64,000 nucleotides of DNA, taken from contig NZ_ABCS01000007.1 of NCBI RefSeq assembly GCF_000170895.1, forward strand, positions 1 to 64,000, in the 5' to 3' direction. Shown in pieces: positions 23,973-31,746 of this stretch. The position numbers and the translations under genes are program-made. A model generated the notes under the pieces. That model ran no database searches. It saw only the letters and a program-made list of their open reading frames with translations, and was not told the DNA's origin. Origin of the DNA: Plesiocystis pacifica SIR-1 (GTDB lineage: Bacteria > Myxococcota_A > Polyangia > Nannocystales > Nannocystaceae). How positions within the stretch are numbered: position 1 is the first letter of the stretch; every line of letters begins with the position of its first letter.

Positions 23973-26669
23973 TCAGTGCGCTTCAGCCCAGGTATCGCCC
24001 ACGCCCACGTCCACGACCAGCGGCACCCGCAGCTCCACCACCGACTCCATCTGGCCCCGCACGATCGCCACGACGGCCTCGACCTCGGCCACGGGCGCCT
24101 CGAACACGAGCTCGTCGTGGATCTGCAGCAGCATGCGCGTGGTCAACTTCTGCGCCCGCAGCTGCCTGTCGATGCCGAGCATCGCCAGCTTGCAGATGTC
24201 CGCCGCCGAGCCCTGGATGGGGGTGTTCGCGGCGATGCGCTCCCCGGCCTGGCGGTCCTGCCAGTTGTTGCTCGACAGCTCCGGGATGTAGCGCCGCCGA
24301 CCGAGCAGGGTCTCGACGAAGCCGTCGACGTTGGCCTGCGCCATGGTCCCGTCGAGCCAGTCGCGGACCCCGGAGTAGTAGGCGAAGTAGCCGTCGATGT
24401 AGGCCTGCGCCTGCTTGCGCGGGACCTTGAGGATCTGCCCGAGGGCCGTCGCGCCCTGGCCGTAGATGGTCGCGAAGTTGACCAGCTTGCCGACCCCGCG
24501 CTGCTCCCGGCTCACCTTCTCTGGACCGCCCCCGACCTCGAAGAGCTGGGCGGCCGTGCGCGCGTGCACGTCGAGGCCCTTGGCGAAGGCCTCGACGAGG
24601 TGGGCGTCGCTCGAAAAATGCGCCAGCAAGCGCAGCTCGATCTGCGACCAGTCGGCCGAGATTAATTTATAGCCCGGGCGGGTCACGAAGGCCTGGCGGA
24701 CGCGCTTGCCCTCCGGGGTCTTGATGGGCGTGCGCTGCAGATCGGGCTCGGTGGTGATCAGCCGCCCGCTCACGCCCGCGGTCTGCTGGAAGGTCGCGTG
24801 GATGCGCCCGGAGTCGGGGTTGACCGCGGCCTGGAGCACGTCGGTGTAGGTGTTGATCAGCTTGGCGAGCTTGCGGTGCTCGAGCAGGTACTTGGCGATG
24901 GTGTGCTTGGGGTGCTTGGTCTTGCCCGCGAGGCGCTCGAGCACCTCGGCGTTGGTCGAGTAGCCCGTCTTGGTCCGCTTGATCACCGGCAGCTCGAGCT
25001 CGTCGAAGAGCACGGCCCCGAGCTGCTTGGACGAGGCGATGTTGAACTCGCGGCCGGCGATCTCGAAGATGGTCTTTTCGAGCTTGGCGAGGCGCTCGCC
25101 GAACTCCTCGCTCATCTTGCCGAGGTCCTCGCTGTCGATGGCCACGCCGTCGAGCTCCATCTGGCCCAGGACCCACGACAGCGGCAGCGAGACCTGCTCG
25201 AGGGTGTCGCGGTGGCCCTCGGCGTCGAGGCGCTCGCGGATCTCGACGAACGCGGCCGCGACGGCCTCGACCTGCGTGCAGCACCACGGCGCGAGGGCCT
25301 CGGCGTCGAGCTGGCTAAAGCGCTTGAGCCGCTTGCCCGAGCCCAAGATCCGCTTTTGCGGCGGGATGGTCCGCTGGAGGTACTCCTTGGTCAGCTGGTC
25401 GAGGCGGTGGGGGATGAGCTTGTTGGGCTCGACGAGGAAGGACTCGATCATCGTGTCCCCGACGATCCCCGCCAGCGCCACGCCCTTGCGGCGCAAGGCC
25501 ACCCAGCTCGCCTTGCAGTCGTGGCCGAGCTTGTAGCGCTTGGGGTCCTCGAGCCAGGGCCGCAGCTTGGCCAGCCCGGCCTCGCCCAAGCCGCCCTCGC
25601 AGTGCAGCGGGATGAAGCGGCCGTGGCCCGCCCCGACCGAGAGCGCCAACCCAGCGAGCTCGCCCCGCACGGCCGAGGGCGCGTCGACGATCGCCATCGT
25701 CGCGACCGCGCCGTCCTCGGGCCCGGGTAGGCTCGCCAGCAAGGCGTCGAGCTGCTCGAGGCTGGTCACCGCCCCAAAGTCCGCCCCCACCTGGGCCTTC
25801 GCCTCGCCCTTGGCGACCTCCTCCTCCGAGAGCAGGGAGTAGAACTCGAGGCGCTTGTAGAGCGCGTTGAGCTCGGCGGCCGCGACCGGCACCAACTTTA
25901 GATCCTCGAGGCCGAGCTCGAGCTCGACCTGGGTGTCGATGGTCGCCAGCTTCTGCGACATCCGGGCCTGCTCGGCGTTGTCCTCCAGGCGCTCTTTTTG
26001 CTTGCCCTTGAGCTCGCTGGTGTGGGTCAGCACGCCCTCGAGGTCGCCGTAGGCGTCGAGCAACTTCTTGGCCGTCTTGGGCCCGATGCCCGGCACCCCC
26101 GGGATGTTGTCGACCTTGTCGCCGACCAGCGCGAGGTAGTCGATGAACAGCGAGGGCGGCACGCCCCACTTCTTGCGCACCAGCTCGGCGTCGAAGGTCA
26201 CGTCGCGGAGCGTGTCGATCATTCGCACCGTCGGCCCGATGAGCTGGGCGAAGTCCTTGTCGCCGGAGATGATGTAAACCTCCATGCCCGCGTCGACGGC
26301 CTGGCGCGTGAGCGTGCCGATGATGTCGTCGGCCTCGTAGCCCGGCACCCGCAGGTGCGGGAAGCGGTGGGCCTCGACCAGCTTGTCGACCCAGGGCAGC
26401 TGCTCGCGCAGCTCCGGATCCATGCGCGGGCGCTGGGCCTTGTACTCGGGGTACTGCTCCTCGCGGAAGGTCTTGCCGGGCGCGTCAAAGACCACCGCCC
26501 CGCGCTCGGGCTGACGGCCCGAGAGGATCTTGCGGAACATCGTGGCGAAGCCGTAGATCGCGTTGGTGTGCAGGCCGTCCGCGGTCGAGAAGTTGGCCGG
26601 GATCGCGTAGTAGGCCCGGTAGATCAGCGAGCTTGCGTCGATGAGGATGAGGCGCTCGGGCGTCGGCAC
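23973..26669 (-). CDS. polA: DNA polymerase I
   Basis: 898 residues, normal for bacterial Pol I. Order: 5'-3' exonuclease (1-~290; ILIDASSLIYRAYYAIP, GYEADDIIGTLTRQA, GDKVDNIPGVPGIGPKTAKKLL), an exonuclease-like middle domain (~300-490) and the family A polymerase domain with SADWSQIELRLLAHFS (motif A), NTPIQGSAADICKLAML (motif B/O helix end) and LLQIHDELVFEAP (motif C). In the middle domain the DxE of motif I is replaced (AIVDAPSAV), so proofreading is probably lost, as in several other bacteria. Function: Okazaki-primer removal and repair synthesis. GTG at 26669 is chosen; it lies 17 bp after the upstream phosphatase stop, so the two are probably co-transcribed. Confidence 0.96.
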   Translation of the reverse strand: MPTPERLILIDASSLIYRAYYAIPANFSTADGLHTNAIYGFATMFRKILSGRQPERGAVVFDAPGKTFREEQYPEYKAQRPRMDPELREQLPWVDKLVEAHRFPHLRVPGYEADDIIGTLTRQAVDAGMEVYIISGDKDFAQLIGPTVRMIDTLRDVTFDAELVRKKWGVPPSLFIDYLALVGDKVDNIPGVPGIGPKTAKKLLDAYGDLEGVLTHTSELKGKQKERLEDNAEQARMSQKLATIDTQVELELGLEDLKLVPVAAAELNALYKRLEFYSLLSEEEVAKGEAKAQVGADFGAVTSLEQLDALLASLPGPEDGAVATMAIVDAPSAVRGELAGLALSVGAGHGRFIPLHCEGGLGEAGLAKLRPWLEDPKRYKLGHDCKASWVALRRKGVALAGIVGDTMIESFLVEPNKLIPHRLDQLTKEYLQRTIPPQKRILGSGKRLKRFSQLDAEALAPWCCTQVEAVAAAFVEIRERLDAEGHRDTLEQVSLPLSWVLGQMELDGVAIDSEDLGKMSEEFGERLAKLEKTIFEIAGREFNIASSKQLGAVLFDELELPVIKRTKTGYSTNAEVLERLAGKTKHPKHTIAKYLLEHRKLAKLINTYTDVLQAAVNPDSGRIHATFQQTAGVSGRLITTEPDLQRTPIKTPEGKRVRQAFVTRPGYKLISADWSQIELRLLAHFSSDAHLVEAFAKGLDVHARTAAQLFEVGGGPEKVSREQRGVGKLVNFATIYGQGATALGQILKVPRKQAQAYIDGYFAYYSGVRDWLDGTMAQANVDGFVETLLGRRRYIPELSSNNWQDRQAGERIAANTPIQGSAADICKLAMLGIDRQLRAQKLTTRMLLQIHDELVFEAPVAEVEAVVAIVRGQMESVVELRVPLVVDVGVGDTWAEAH

Positions 26670-26685
26670 CCCCGGAGCATACCCG

Positions 26686-27330
26686 CTAGACCGTGCGCCC
26701 ACGCAGCTGCCAGCGCGCCCCGTCGAAGGCGAGCAGGTTCGCCTCCGCGTTGCCCAGCTGGAACTCGGACCAGCGCTCCAGCGGCTCGCCGGTCAGCCGA
26801 CAGATCGCCGTCGCCTGAGTCATCTGGTGGGCGACCACGGCGATCACCCGCCGCGGGCCCGACCGATCCGCCACGTGCCGCAGCCCCAGCGCACGGATCA
26901 CCGCCGCCCCTCGATCGCCGAGCTCCCCCAGCGTCTCCCCTCCGGGCACCCGCACCGCCGTCGGGTCCCGGCGCCACGCCGCGAAGAACTCCTGGTGCTC
27001 TGCCATCGCGTCGCGAAAGCGCAGGCCTTCGAGGATCCCCTGCTCGAGCTCGCGAAGATCGGCGAAGGCCTCCACCTCCGCACGCGCGAGCGCCCGAGCC
27101 GTCTCCAACGCGCGCAGCTGCGTCGAGCTGTAGACCCGGTCGAGCTCTCCCCGCAGCCGCACCCCGAGGCGCTCGACCTGCTCGCGCCCCAGCGCGCTCA
27201 GGGGCGGGTTCGAGCCTGCGCCGCAAAAGCGATGCTCCGCGTTGAGGGGCGTCTCGCCGTGGCGGATCAGCAGGACCGCCAGCGCTCCCTCATCTCCCAG
27301 CGCTCGCCACGGTCGCTTCGCCTCGCTCAC
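26686..27330 (-). CDS. Histidine phosphatase (phosphoglycerate-mutase-like) family protein
   Basis: 214 residues from the GTG at 27330 (upstream in-frame codons to 27378 include ATT TGC TAT CAA and look non-coding). The catalytic RHGET lies in LLIRHGETPLNAEHRFCGAG, the second arginine block is VYSSTQLRALETA, and the second catalytic His is in VVAHQMTQATAI, a form shared with CobC/GpmB-like phosphatases. It would remove phosphate from a small metabolite through a phospho-His intermediate, and the substrate is unknown. First gene of a likely two-gene unit with polA. Role alternatives include alpha-ribazole phosphatase or a broad sugar phosphatase. Confidence 0.87.
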   Translation of the reverse strand: MSEAKRPWRALGDEGALAVLLIRHGETPLNAEHRFCGAGSNPPLSALGREQVERLGVRLRGELDRVYSSTQLRALETARALARAEVEAFADLRELEQGILEGLRFRDAMAEHQEFFAAWRRDPTAVRVPGGETLGELGDRGAAVIRALGLRHVADRSGPRRVIAVVAHQMTQATAICRLTGEPLERWSEFQLGNAEANLLAFDGARWQLRGRTV

Positions 27331-27388
27331 GGGCCATTGATAGCAAATCACCACGCCCGCGACCCCCTGGGGCACCATTGAACAACCG

Positions 27389-27465
27389 CTGCTGCATGCG
27401 TCGGGGTTCTACGGCCACTGCTGCATGCGTCGGGGTTCTACGGCCACTGCTGCATGCTTCTCAGG
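27389..27465. repeat. 29-bp tandem repeat (2.6 copies)
   Basis: Unit begins CTGCTGCATGCGTCGGGG and ends TTCTACGGCCA. Copies start at 27389, 27418 and 27447; the third matches only the first ~11 bases before diverging. No spacers, so this is not CRISPR. It lies just upstream of the histidine phosphatase gene, in the same unusually repeat-rich gap as the group II intron. Confidence 0.85.
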
Positions 27466-27632
27466 TTGGAGAGCAGGCTGGTTTTCCCCAAGAGGTTCTA
27501 TCGGGAGGTCGTGGGACACGCTCGCCCCGACGAGGAATCGTGCTCGTTCGCTTCGCTCTCTGCGCGCGTTTCCTCCACCTACGCTCGCTTCGCTCGCTAC
27601 GGCTCGAGGTCGGGGCGACGGGAAGAATTGCT

Positions 27633-27673
27633 CTGGCGGGCTTCCAACCATCAGTGGTTGGCAAGCCCGCCAG
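27633..27673. terminator. Long perfect hairpin between phosphatase gene and group II intron
   Basis: CTGGCGGGCTT at 27633-27643 pairs with AAGCCCGCCAG at 27663-27673, and inside it CCAACCA pairs with TGGTTGG around a TCAG loop. The stem is about 18 bp with one interruption. It overlaps the first unit of the 24-bp repeat array. On the minus strand it follows the intron; no T tract follows it, so it may be a REP-like or recombination structure as easily as a terminator. Confidence 0.55.
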
Positions 27674-27742
27674 AAAACGCTCCCTCACCCCCGCCAGAAA
27701 ACGCTCCCTCACCCCCGCCAGAAAACGCTCCCTCACCCCCGC
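27667..27742. repeat. 24-bp tandem repeat, three exact copies plus a fourth split by the intron
   Basis: Units at 27667, 27691 and 27715 are identical and begin CCGCCAGAAAACGCTC. A fourth starts CCGC at 27739 and stops at 27742, where the intron begins. The sequence on the far side of the intron (29591) continues CAGAAAACGC, exactly the next bases of the unit. There are no spacers. On the minus strand each unit contains GCGTTTTCTG followed by GCGGGGG. Confidence 0.93.
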
Positions 27743-29590
27743 ATCGGGATAGGGGCGCCGGGTCTCCCCGGCGACCCCTCCCACACCACCTGGCATGCGG
27801 GTCCGCACCAGGCGGTTCGACGCTTGAGGTCACGAGGCCAGGGTCGGGACTCCCAGCCGTGCGAGATACGAGTTCGACAGGATGCGGTTCACCACGCCCT
27901 TCGAGTTCCACCACCACCTGCTCACGTGAGCCGCTACGGCTCGCGCCTGCAAGTCTCGGGCTCCCAACGCCCGCAGTGCTCGATACGCCCGCCTCGGGGT
28001 CCGATACTGGTACAGGATCAGACACCGTACCCGGCGTCGGATCCACCCCTCGACGTCTCGGAAGCCCCACCGGCTCTCCGTGAGCCCGTAGTACCTCCAC
28101 CACCCCTGCAGGTAGCGTTGCAGCTGCCACACCACCTGCTCCACACGTCGTCCGCGGCGCTTGTTCGTCAGCTCCCGGACGCGCTCCTTCATCCTCTCCA
28201 TGGACTTGCTCGATACCCCGATCTTCGTCTCGCCCTTCTTGTTCATCCACAGACGGAATCCCAAGAACGGCCGCTCGTAGACCCGGGCCACCGTGCTCTT
28301 CGACTCGTTGACTCGCAGCCGCAGCTTGGCGAAGCGCTTGATGAGCGCGCCCATCACCCGCTCCCCCGCTCGCTTCGACCGCACGAGCACCCGGAGGTCG
28401 TCCGCGTAGCGGACAAACGCGTGACCGCGTCGCTCGAGCTCCTTGTCCACCTCGTCGAGGTACACGTTCGCAAGTAGAGGCGACAGCGGGCCGCCTTGCG
28501 GCGTCCCTCGCCTCAGCTCCACCTTCACCCCGTTGACCATCACGCCGGCCGAGAGGTAGCGGCGGAGCGTCCTGAGCAGTCGACGATCCTCGAAGCGTTT
28601 GGCTAGCCGCCCCATCAGCATGTCGTGGTTGACCCGGTCGAAAAATTTCTCCAGGTCGATGTCCACGACCCACACTCGCCCTTCGGTCACGTAGTCCCGC
28701 ATCTGCGAGACCGCGTCGTGGGCCGAGCGGCCCGGCCGAAAGCCGTAGCTGTGGTCGCTGAAGGTTGGATCCAGCCGCGGCTGGAGGACTTGCAGGATCG
28801 CCTGCTGGATCACACGGTCGCCCACCGTCGGGATGCCGAGCTCGCGCTCGCCTCCCCCGCGCTTGGGGATCTGCACCCTTCGCACCGGCTTGGGTTCGTA
28901 GCTGCCCGCGAGCAGCTGCTCGCGGATCCCAGGCCACTGCTCGCGCATCCACCTGGGCAGCTCTTCGACCGTCATCCCGTCGATACCAGGACTTCCACGG
29001 TTTTGCCTGACTCGTTTCGCCGCGCGCTCGAGGTTGCGGTGGTCGACCACCTCTTCCATGAGCGCGCGCGTGCCTGGGCCCTCGTTTCCGGTCCTCGCCG
29101 ACGAAGCCTCCCCGCTCCCCTCGGGCGTCCCGGATCCACCGGTGGCCCACAGGGGGAGCTCCATTTGTTTGGACGTCTGAGGCATGGTCTCGTCGAGATT
29201 CTCGGGCGTCGTGCCCTCGCTTTCGTTCGGTCCTTGTGGCGCCCTTCGACGCCTTTCGTGACCTCTGCTGACTTCTCGCTCCGCGTGCGTGACCACGTGG
29301 CCCTTTCAGGCCCCTAGAGCGAGATCTCCCCGGGTAAGGACACCGGCCTTCCCAGCGCGATCGCCGGATGCACGTGACGCCGTGTTCGGCCACGAGGAGC
29401 TTCGCGTTCTCTGGCACGCTCGCCCCCGGCGCCCCGCCTCTGATCCGGTTTCTGTGCGTCGACCCGCTGGTTCGTTTCACGCTTCTTTCAGACCCTCAGT
29501 CGCCCTTGGGCCCTTGCGCTTCCCTTTCTTCGTTCGTGGCTCCTTGGAGGAGGACTTTCACCTCCAGGTCGGTGTCCATGCCGGGCACAC
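27743..29590 (-). mobile_element. Group II intron, full length (1848 nt)
   Basis: On the minus strand the 5' end reads GTGTGCCCGGCATGG, followed by CCTGGAGGTGAAAGTCCTCC, the classic start of bacterial group II introns. Near the 3' end is domain V (GAACCGCCTGG ... CCAGGTGGT) and a domain VI hairpin, ending CCCCTATCCCGAT with the candidate branch A eight bases from the end. The boundaries are fixed independently, because joining the flanks (GCGTTTTCTG + GCGGGGG) restores the 24-bp repeat. It encodes a reverse transcriptase/maturase without an HNH domain. Intact ORF and ends suggest a recent, possibly active insertion. Confidence 0.93.
27830..29296 (-). CDS. ltrA: Group II intron reverse transcriptase/maturase
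   Basis: 488 residues from a GTG; Met38 or Met45 (start of MELPLWATGG) are alternatives. RT blocks in order: GSPGIDGMTVEEL (RT0/1), IPKRGGGERELGIPTVGDRV (RT2), YGFRPGRSAHDAV, VVDIDLEKFFDRVNHD (first catalytic Asp212/214), RRGTPQGGPLSPLLANVYLDEVD, and FVRYADD (297-300). The maturase/X domain and the group II-specific C-terminal region (YLQGWWRYYGL...WIRRRVRCLILYQYRTPRRAY) are present, but there is no HNH endonuclease. It splices and reverse-transcribes its own intron. It lies wholly inside the intron RNA, in domain IV. Confidence 0.96.
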   Translation of the reverse strand: MVTHAEREVSRGHERRRRAPQGPNESEGTTPENLDETMPQTSKQMELPLWATGGSGTPEGSGEASSARTGNEGPGTRALMEEVVDHRNLERAAKRVRQNRGSPGIDGMTVEELPRWMREQWPGIREQLLAGSYEPKPVRRVQIPKRGGGERELGIPTVGDRVIQQAILQVLQPRLDPTFSDHSYGFRPGRSAHDAVSQMRDYVTEGRVWVVDIDLEKFFDRVNHDMLMGRLAKRFEDRRLLRTLRRYLSAGVMVNGVKVELRRGTPQGGPLSPLLANVYLDEVDKELERRGHAFVRYADDLRVLVRSKRAGERVMGALIKRFAKLRLRVNESKSTVARVYERPFLGFRLWMNKKGETKIGVSSKSMERMKERVRELTNKRRGRRVEQVVWQLQRYLQGWWRYYGLTESRWGFRDVEGWIRRRVRCLILYQYRTPRRAYRALRALGARDLQARAVAAHVSRWWWNSKGVVNRILSNSYLARLGVPTLAS

Positions 29591-29598
29591 CAGAAAAC

Positions 29599-29716
29599 GC
29601 CCCCGCTTGCGGGGGCGACCACATGCGGTCTCCCAGGCACGAACCCCATTGCCTTACAGCCAAAGAGGAGGAGCGGTAGCGACGAAGCGTCCCCGGTTCG
29701 AGGAGCCTGCGGGGGC
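29599..29716 (+). repeat. Family-2 structured repeat, copy 3
   Basis: Full-length form with CCCCCGCTTGCGGGGG, GGCGACCACATGCGG, CAGGCACGAACCCCATTG, AGCCAAAGAGGAGGAGCGG, AGCGACGAAGCGTCCCC and GCCTGCGGGGGC. It begins within 9 bp of the group II intron end, fused to the broken fourth 24-bp repeat unit. Compared with the other copies, AAGCGTCCCC has a C-to-T change that still pairs (G-U) with GGGGGCG. Confidence 0.87.
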
Positions 29717-29720
29717 CTAA

Positions 29721-29755
29721 TGGAAAAGGAAAACCCCGGGACCATTCCCGGGGTT
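29721..29755 (-). terminator. Rho-independent terminator for the rhodanese-MoeB gene
   Basis: On the minus strand AACCCCGGGA pairs with TCCCGGGGTT around a four-base loop, followed by the T-rich tail TTTTCCTTTTCC. It lies about 85 bp after the stop at 29841 and before the family-2 element. Confidence 0.8.
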
Positions 29756-29840
29756 CTCGACGACACGAAGAAAGACGGCGACGAAGTTCAGCGCTTGGCC
29801 ACCGTTGGCATTGGCTACGACGCGCCGCTTCCTCCGGCAT

Positions 29841-31010
29841 TCAACCGATCGAGCAAAAAGCTTCGTAGTCGATGAGCTCGATGTCCTCGGGCTGCTTGGA
29901 GCAAACCCGGCAATCGGGATCGCGGCGCAGCTTCATGGTCCGGAACTTGGTGCCGAGGGCGTCGAGGACGAGCAGGCGACCCGAGAGGGTCTTGCCCACG
30001 CCAAGGATGATCTTGAGGGCCTCGTTGGCCTGGAGGGTCCCGATCATGCCGGGCAGAACCCCCAGCACGCCGGCCTCCTGGCACGAAGGCGCCATGCCGG
30101 GCGGGGGCGGATCGGGGTAGAGGCAGCGGTAGCAGGGCCCCTCGTCGTCGGCCATGAAGGTCGTGACCTGACCCTCGAAGCGGAAGATCGAGGCGTGGAC
30201 CACGGGCTTTTTGAGCTTCAGCGCGGCGTCGTTGAGCAGGTAGCGCGTGGGGAAGTTGTCGGCCCCGTCCACGACCAAGTCGTAGTTGGCCAGGATGTCC
30301 ATGATGTTGGAGCTGTCGAGGCGATCCTCGATGGGGATCACGTTGACGTCGGGGTTGAGGGCCTGGAGGGTCTTGCGGGCGCTCTCGACCTTGGGCATGC
30401 CCAGGCGCTCGATGTTGTGCAGGACCTGGCGCTGGAGGTTGGACTCGTCGACCACGTCGTCGTCGACGATGCCGATGGTGCCCACGCCCGCGGCCGCGAG
30501 GTACAGGGCGCTCGGCGAGCCCAGGCCGCCGGCGCCCAGGCACAGGACCTTGGCGTCGAGGAGCTTGCCCTGCCCGACCTCACCGACCTCGGGCAGCATG
30601 ATGTGCCGGCTGTAGCGCTTGATCTGCTCGGCGCTCATCACCCGCGGGCGCTCGAAGGCGTGGCCCGCGTTCTTCCACGCCCGGAAGCCGCCGGCCATGG
30701 AGTAGACCCTCTCGTAACCCATCTCGACCAGGGAGCGCGCGGCCAGGGCCGAGCGCACACCGCCGGCGCAGTAGATCACCACCTCGCGGCTGCGGTCGGC
30801 GACCAGGTCCTCGATCTTGAGCTCGAGGAATCCGCGGGGGATCCACTCGGCGTGGGGGATGAAGCCCTGCTCGTACTCGTCGCGCTCGCGCACGTCGACG
30901 AGCACGGGCGAGTCGCTGCGGTTGTCGAGCACCCGCGCCTTGGTCTCGTCGACCGAGAGCTCGCGGATGTCCGCCTTGACCCGAGAGAGCACTTCGTTGA
31001 AGGTCGCCAT
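29841..31010 (-). CDS. Rhodanese-MoeB/ThiF fusion adenylyltransferase
   Basis: 389 residues from the ATG at 31010; an upstream extension to 31058 is possible but an RBS-like GAGGAAAGAG lies just before this ATG. Residues ~10-118 are a rhodanese with active-site loop YCAGGVRS (Cys81). Residues ~125-389 are a MoeB/ThiF E1-like domain: RYSRHIMLPEVG, LCLGAGGLGSP (157-166), VVDGADNFPTRYLLND, and two zinc cysteine pairs (CYRC, CRVC). The family adenylates the C-terminal Gly of a ubiquitin-like sulfur carrier, and the rhodanese supplies sulfur. The rhodanese is N-terminal, the reverse of MOCS3. No sulfur-carrier gene is adjacent, so the pathway (molybdopterin, thiamine or tRNA/cysteine thiolation) is open. 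Confidence 0.92.
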   Translation of the reverse strand: MATFNEVLSRVKADIRELSVDETKARVLDNRSDSPVLVDVRERDEYEQGFIPHAEWIPRGFLELKIEDLVADRSREVVIYCAGGVRSALAARSLVEMGYERVYSMAGGFRAWKNAGHAFERPRVMSAEQIKRYSRHIMLPEVGEVGQGKLLDAKVLCLGAGGLGSPSALYLAAAGVGTIGIVDDDVVDESNLQRQVLHNIERLGMPKVESARKTLQALNPDVNVIPIEDRLDSSNIMDILANYDLVVDGADNFPTRYLLNDAALKLKKPVVHASIFRFEGQVTTFMADDEGPCYRCLYPDPPPPGMAPSCQEAGVLGVLPGMIGTLQANEALKIILGVGKTLSGRLLVLDALGTKFRTMKLRRDPDCRVCSKQPEDIELIDYEAFCSIG

Positions 31011-31210
31011 ATTTACTCTTTCCTCACCAGATTTTCCGCGCCTCTGAAATCTGCTCAATTCGCGGGCCTACTGGCTGCTGAGACTGTGACTGACACTCGG
31101 GCGGGCGTCAATGACGACAAAACAGCGCTATTTACAGCAGATACTCCGGAGCCCCCTCGATGGGTGGCGCCGGTCCCGTCAGCCAGGCTGAGGATCGATC
31201 TGAGAGTCGA

Positions 31211-31648
31211 TCAGGAGCGGTCGTGCAGCAAGACCTTGGTCTCGGCCTTGAAGCGAACGCGGATCTTGCCCTCTTCGAGGGCCACGACGACGCCCTCCCC
31301 GAACTTCTTGTGGCGCAGCTGCTCCCCCGCGGCGAAGCGCTCGCGCATGGAGTAGGCGCGGACGGGGGCGCTCGGGTCCCAGCTGAAGGTCGGCTCGTCG
31401 GCGCCGCGGCCCCGGGCGCTCTTGCTGGCGCCGCGCTTGGCCGAGGACTTCTTGGGCGCGACCTTCTTGCGCGTCGGGTTGAGGTTGGCCTCGGGCGCAT
31501 CCCCCGTCGGCTTGAGGCGGTGCTGCTTCCCGCACTGCTTGCACTGCACCTTGGTCACCTTGGGGCCGACCTTGGCGACGATCACGTGCCACACGTCGCC
31601 ACACGACGAGCACATTCCCTCGATGTCCGAGCCGACTTCAAAGGCCAT
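31211..31648 (-). CDS. Zinc-ribbon protein with UvrD-tail-like C-terminal domain
   Basis: 145 residues. A zinc ribbon is formed by CSSCGDVWH (13-21) and CKQCGKQH (36-43). A Lys/Arg/Ala-rich linker (60-85) leads to a small domain, GEQLRHKKFGEGVVVALEEGKIRVRF, which resembles the Tudor-like domain at the end of UvrD/PcrA helicases and some RNA-polymerase-binding proteins. Inference: it binds nucleic acid or RNA polymerase. I do not recognise a named family; the combination appears in myxobacterial hypothetical proteins. It stands alone between two minus-strand genes. Confidence 0.8.
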   Translation of the reverse strand: MAFEVGSDIEGMCSSCGDVWHVIVAKVGPKVTKVQCKQCGKQHRLKPTGDAPEANLNPTRKKVAPKKSSAKRGASKSARGRGADEPTFSWDPSAPVRAYSMRERFAAGEQLRHKKFGEGVVVALEEGKIRVRFKAETKVLLHDRS

Positions 31649-31746
31649 GGGTGGCGCGAGTCTAGTCGGGGCAGCGCCCGGGTCGAGACCTTTGCGACGT
31701 CCGTGAACGTGCGCGAACCCAGCTCATGTTGGATCCGTGGCCCGAC

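Noticed and set aside
27389..27742. CRISPR array
   Set aside because: The 29-bp and 24-bp units are directly adjacent with no spacers, and no cas genes are in the window.
31075..31100. Remnant of a family-1 first stem (GAGACTGTGACTGACACTC)
   Set aside because: Short resemblance only; no second hairpin follows, so it may be chance.
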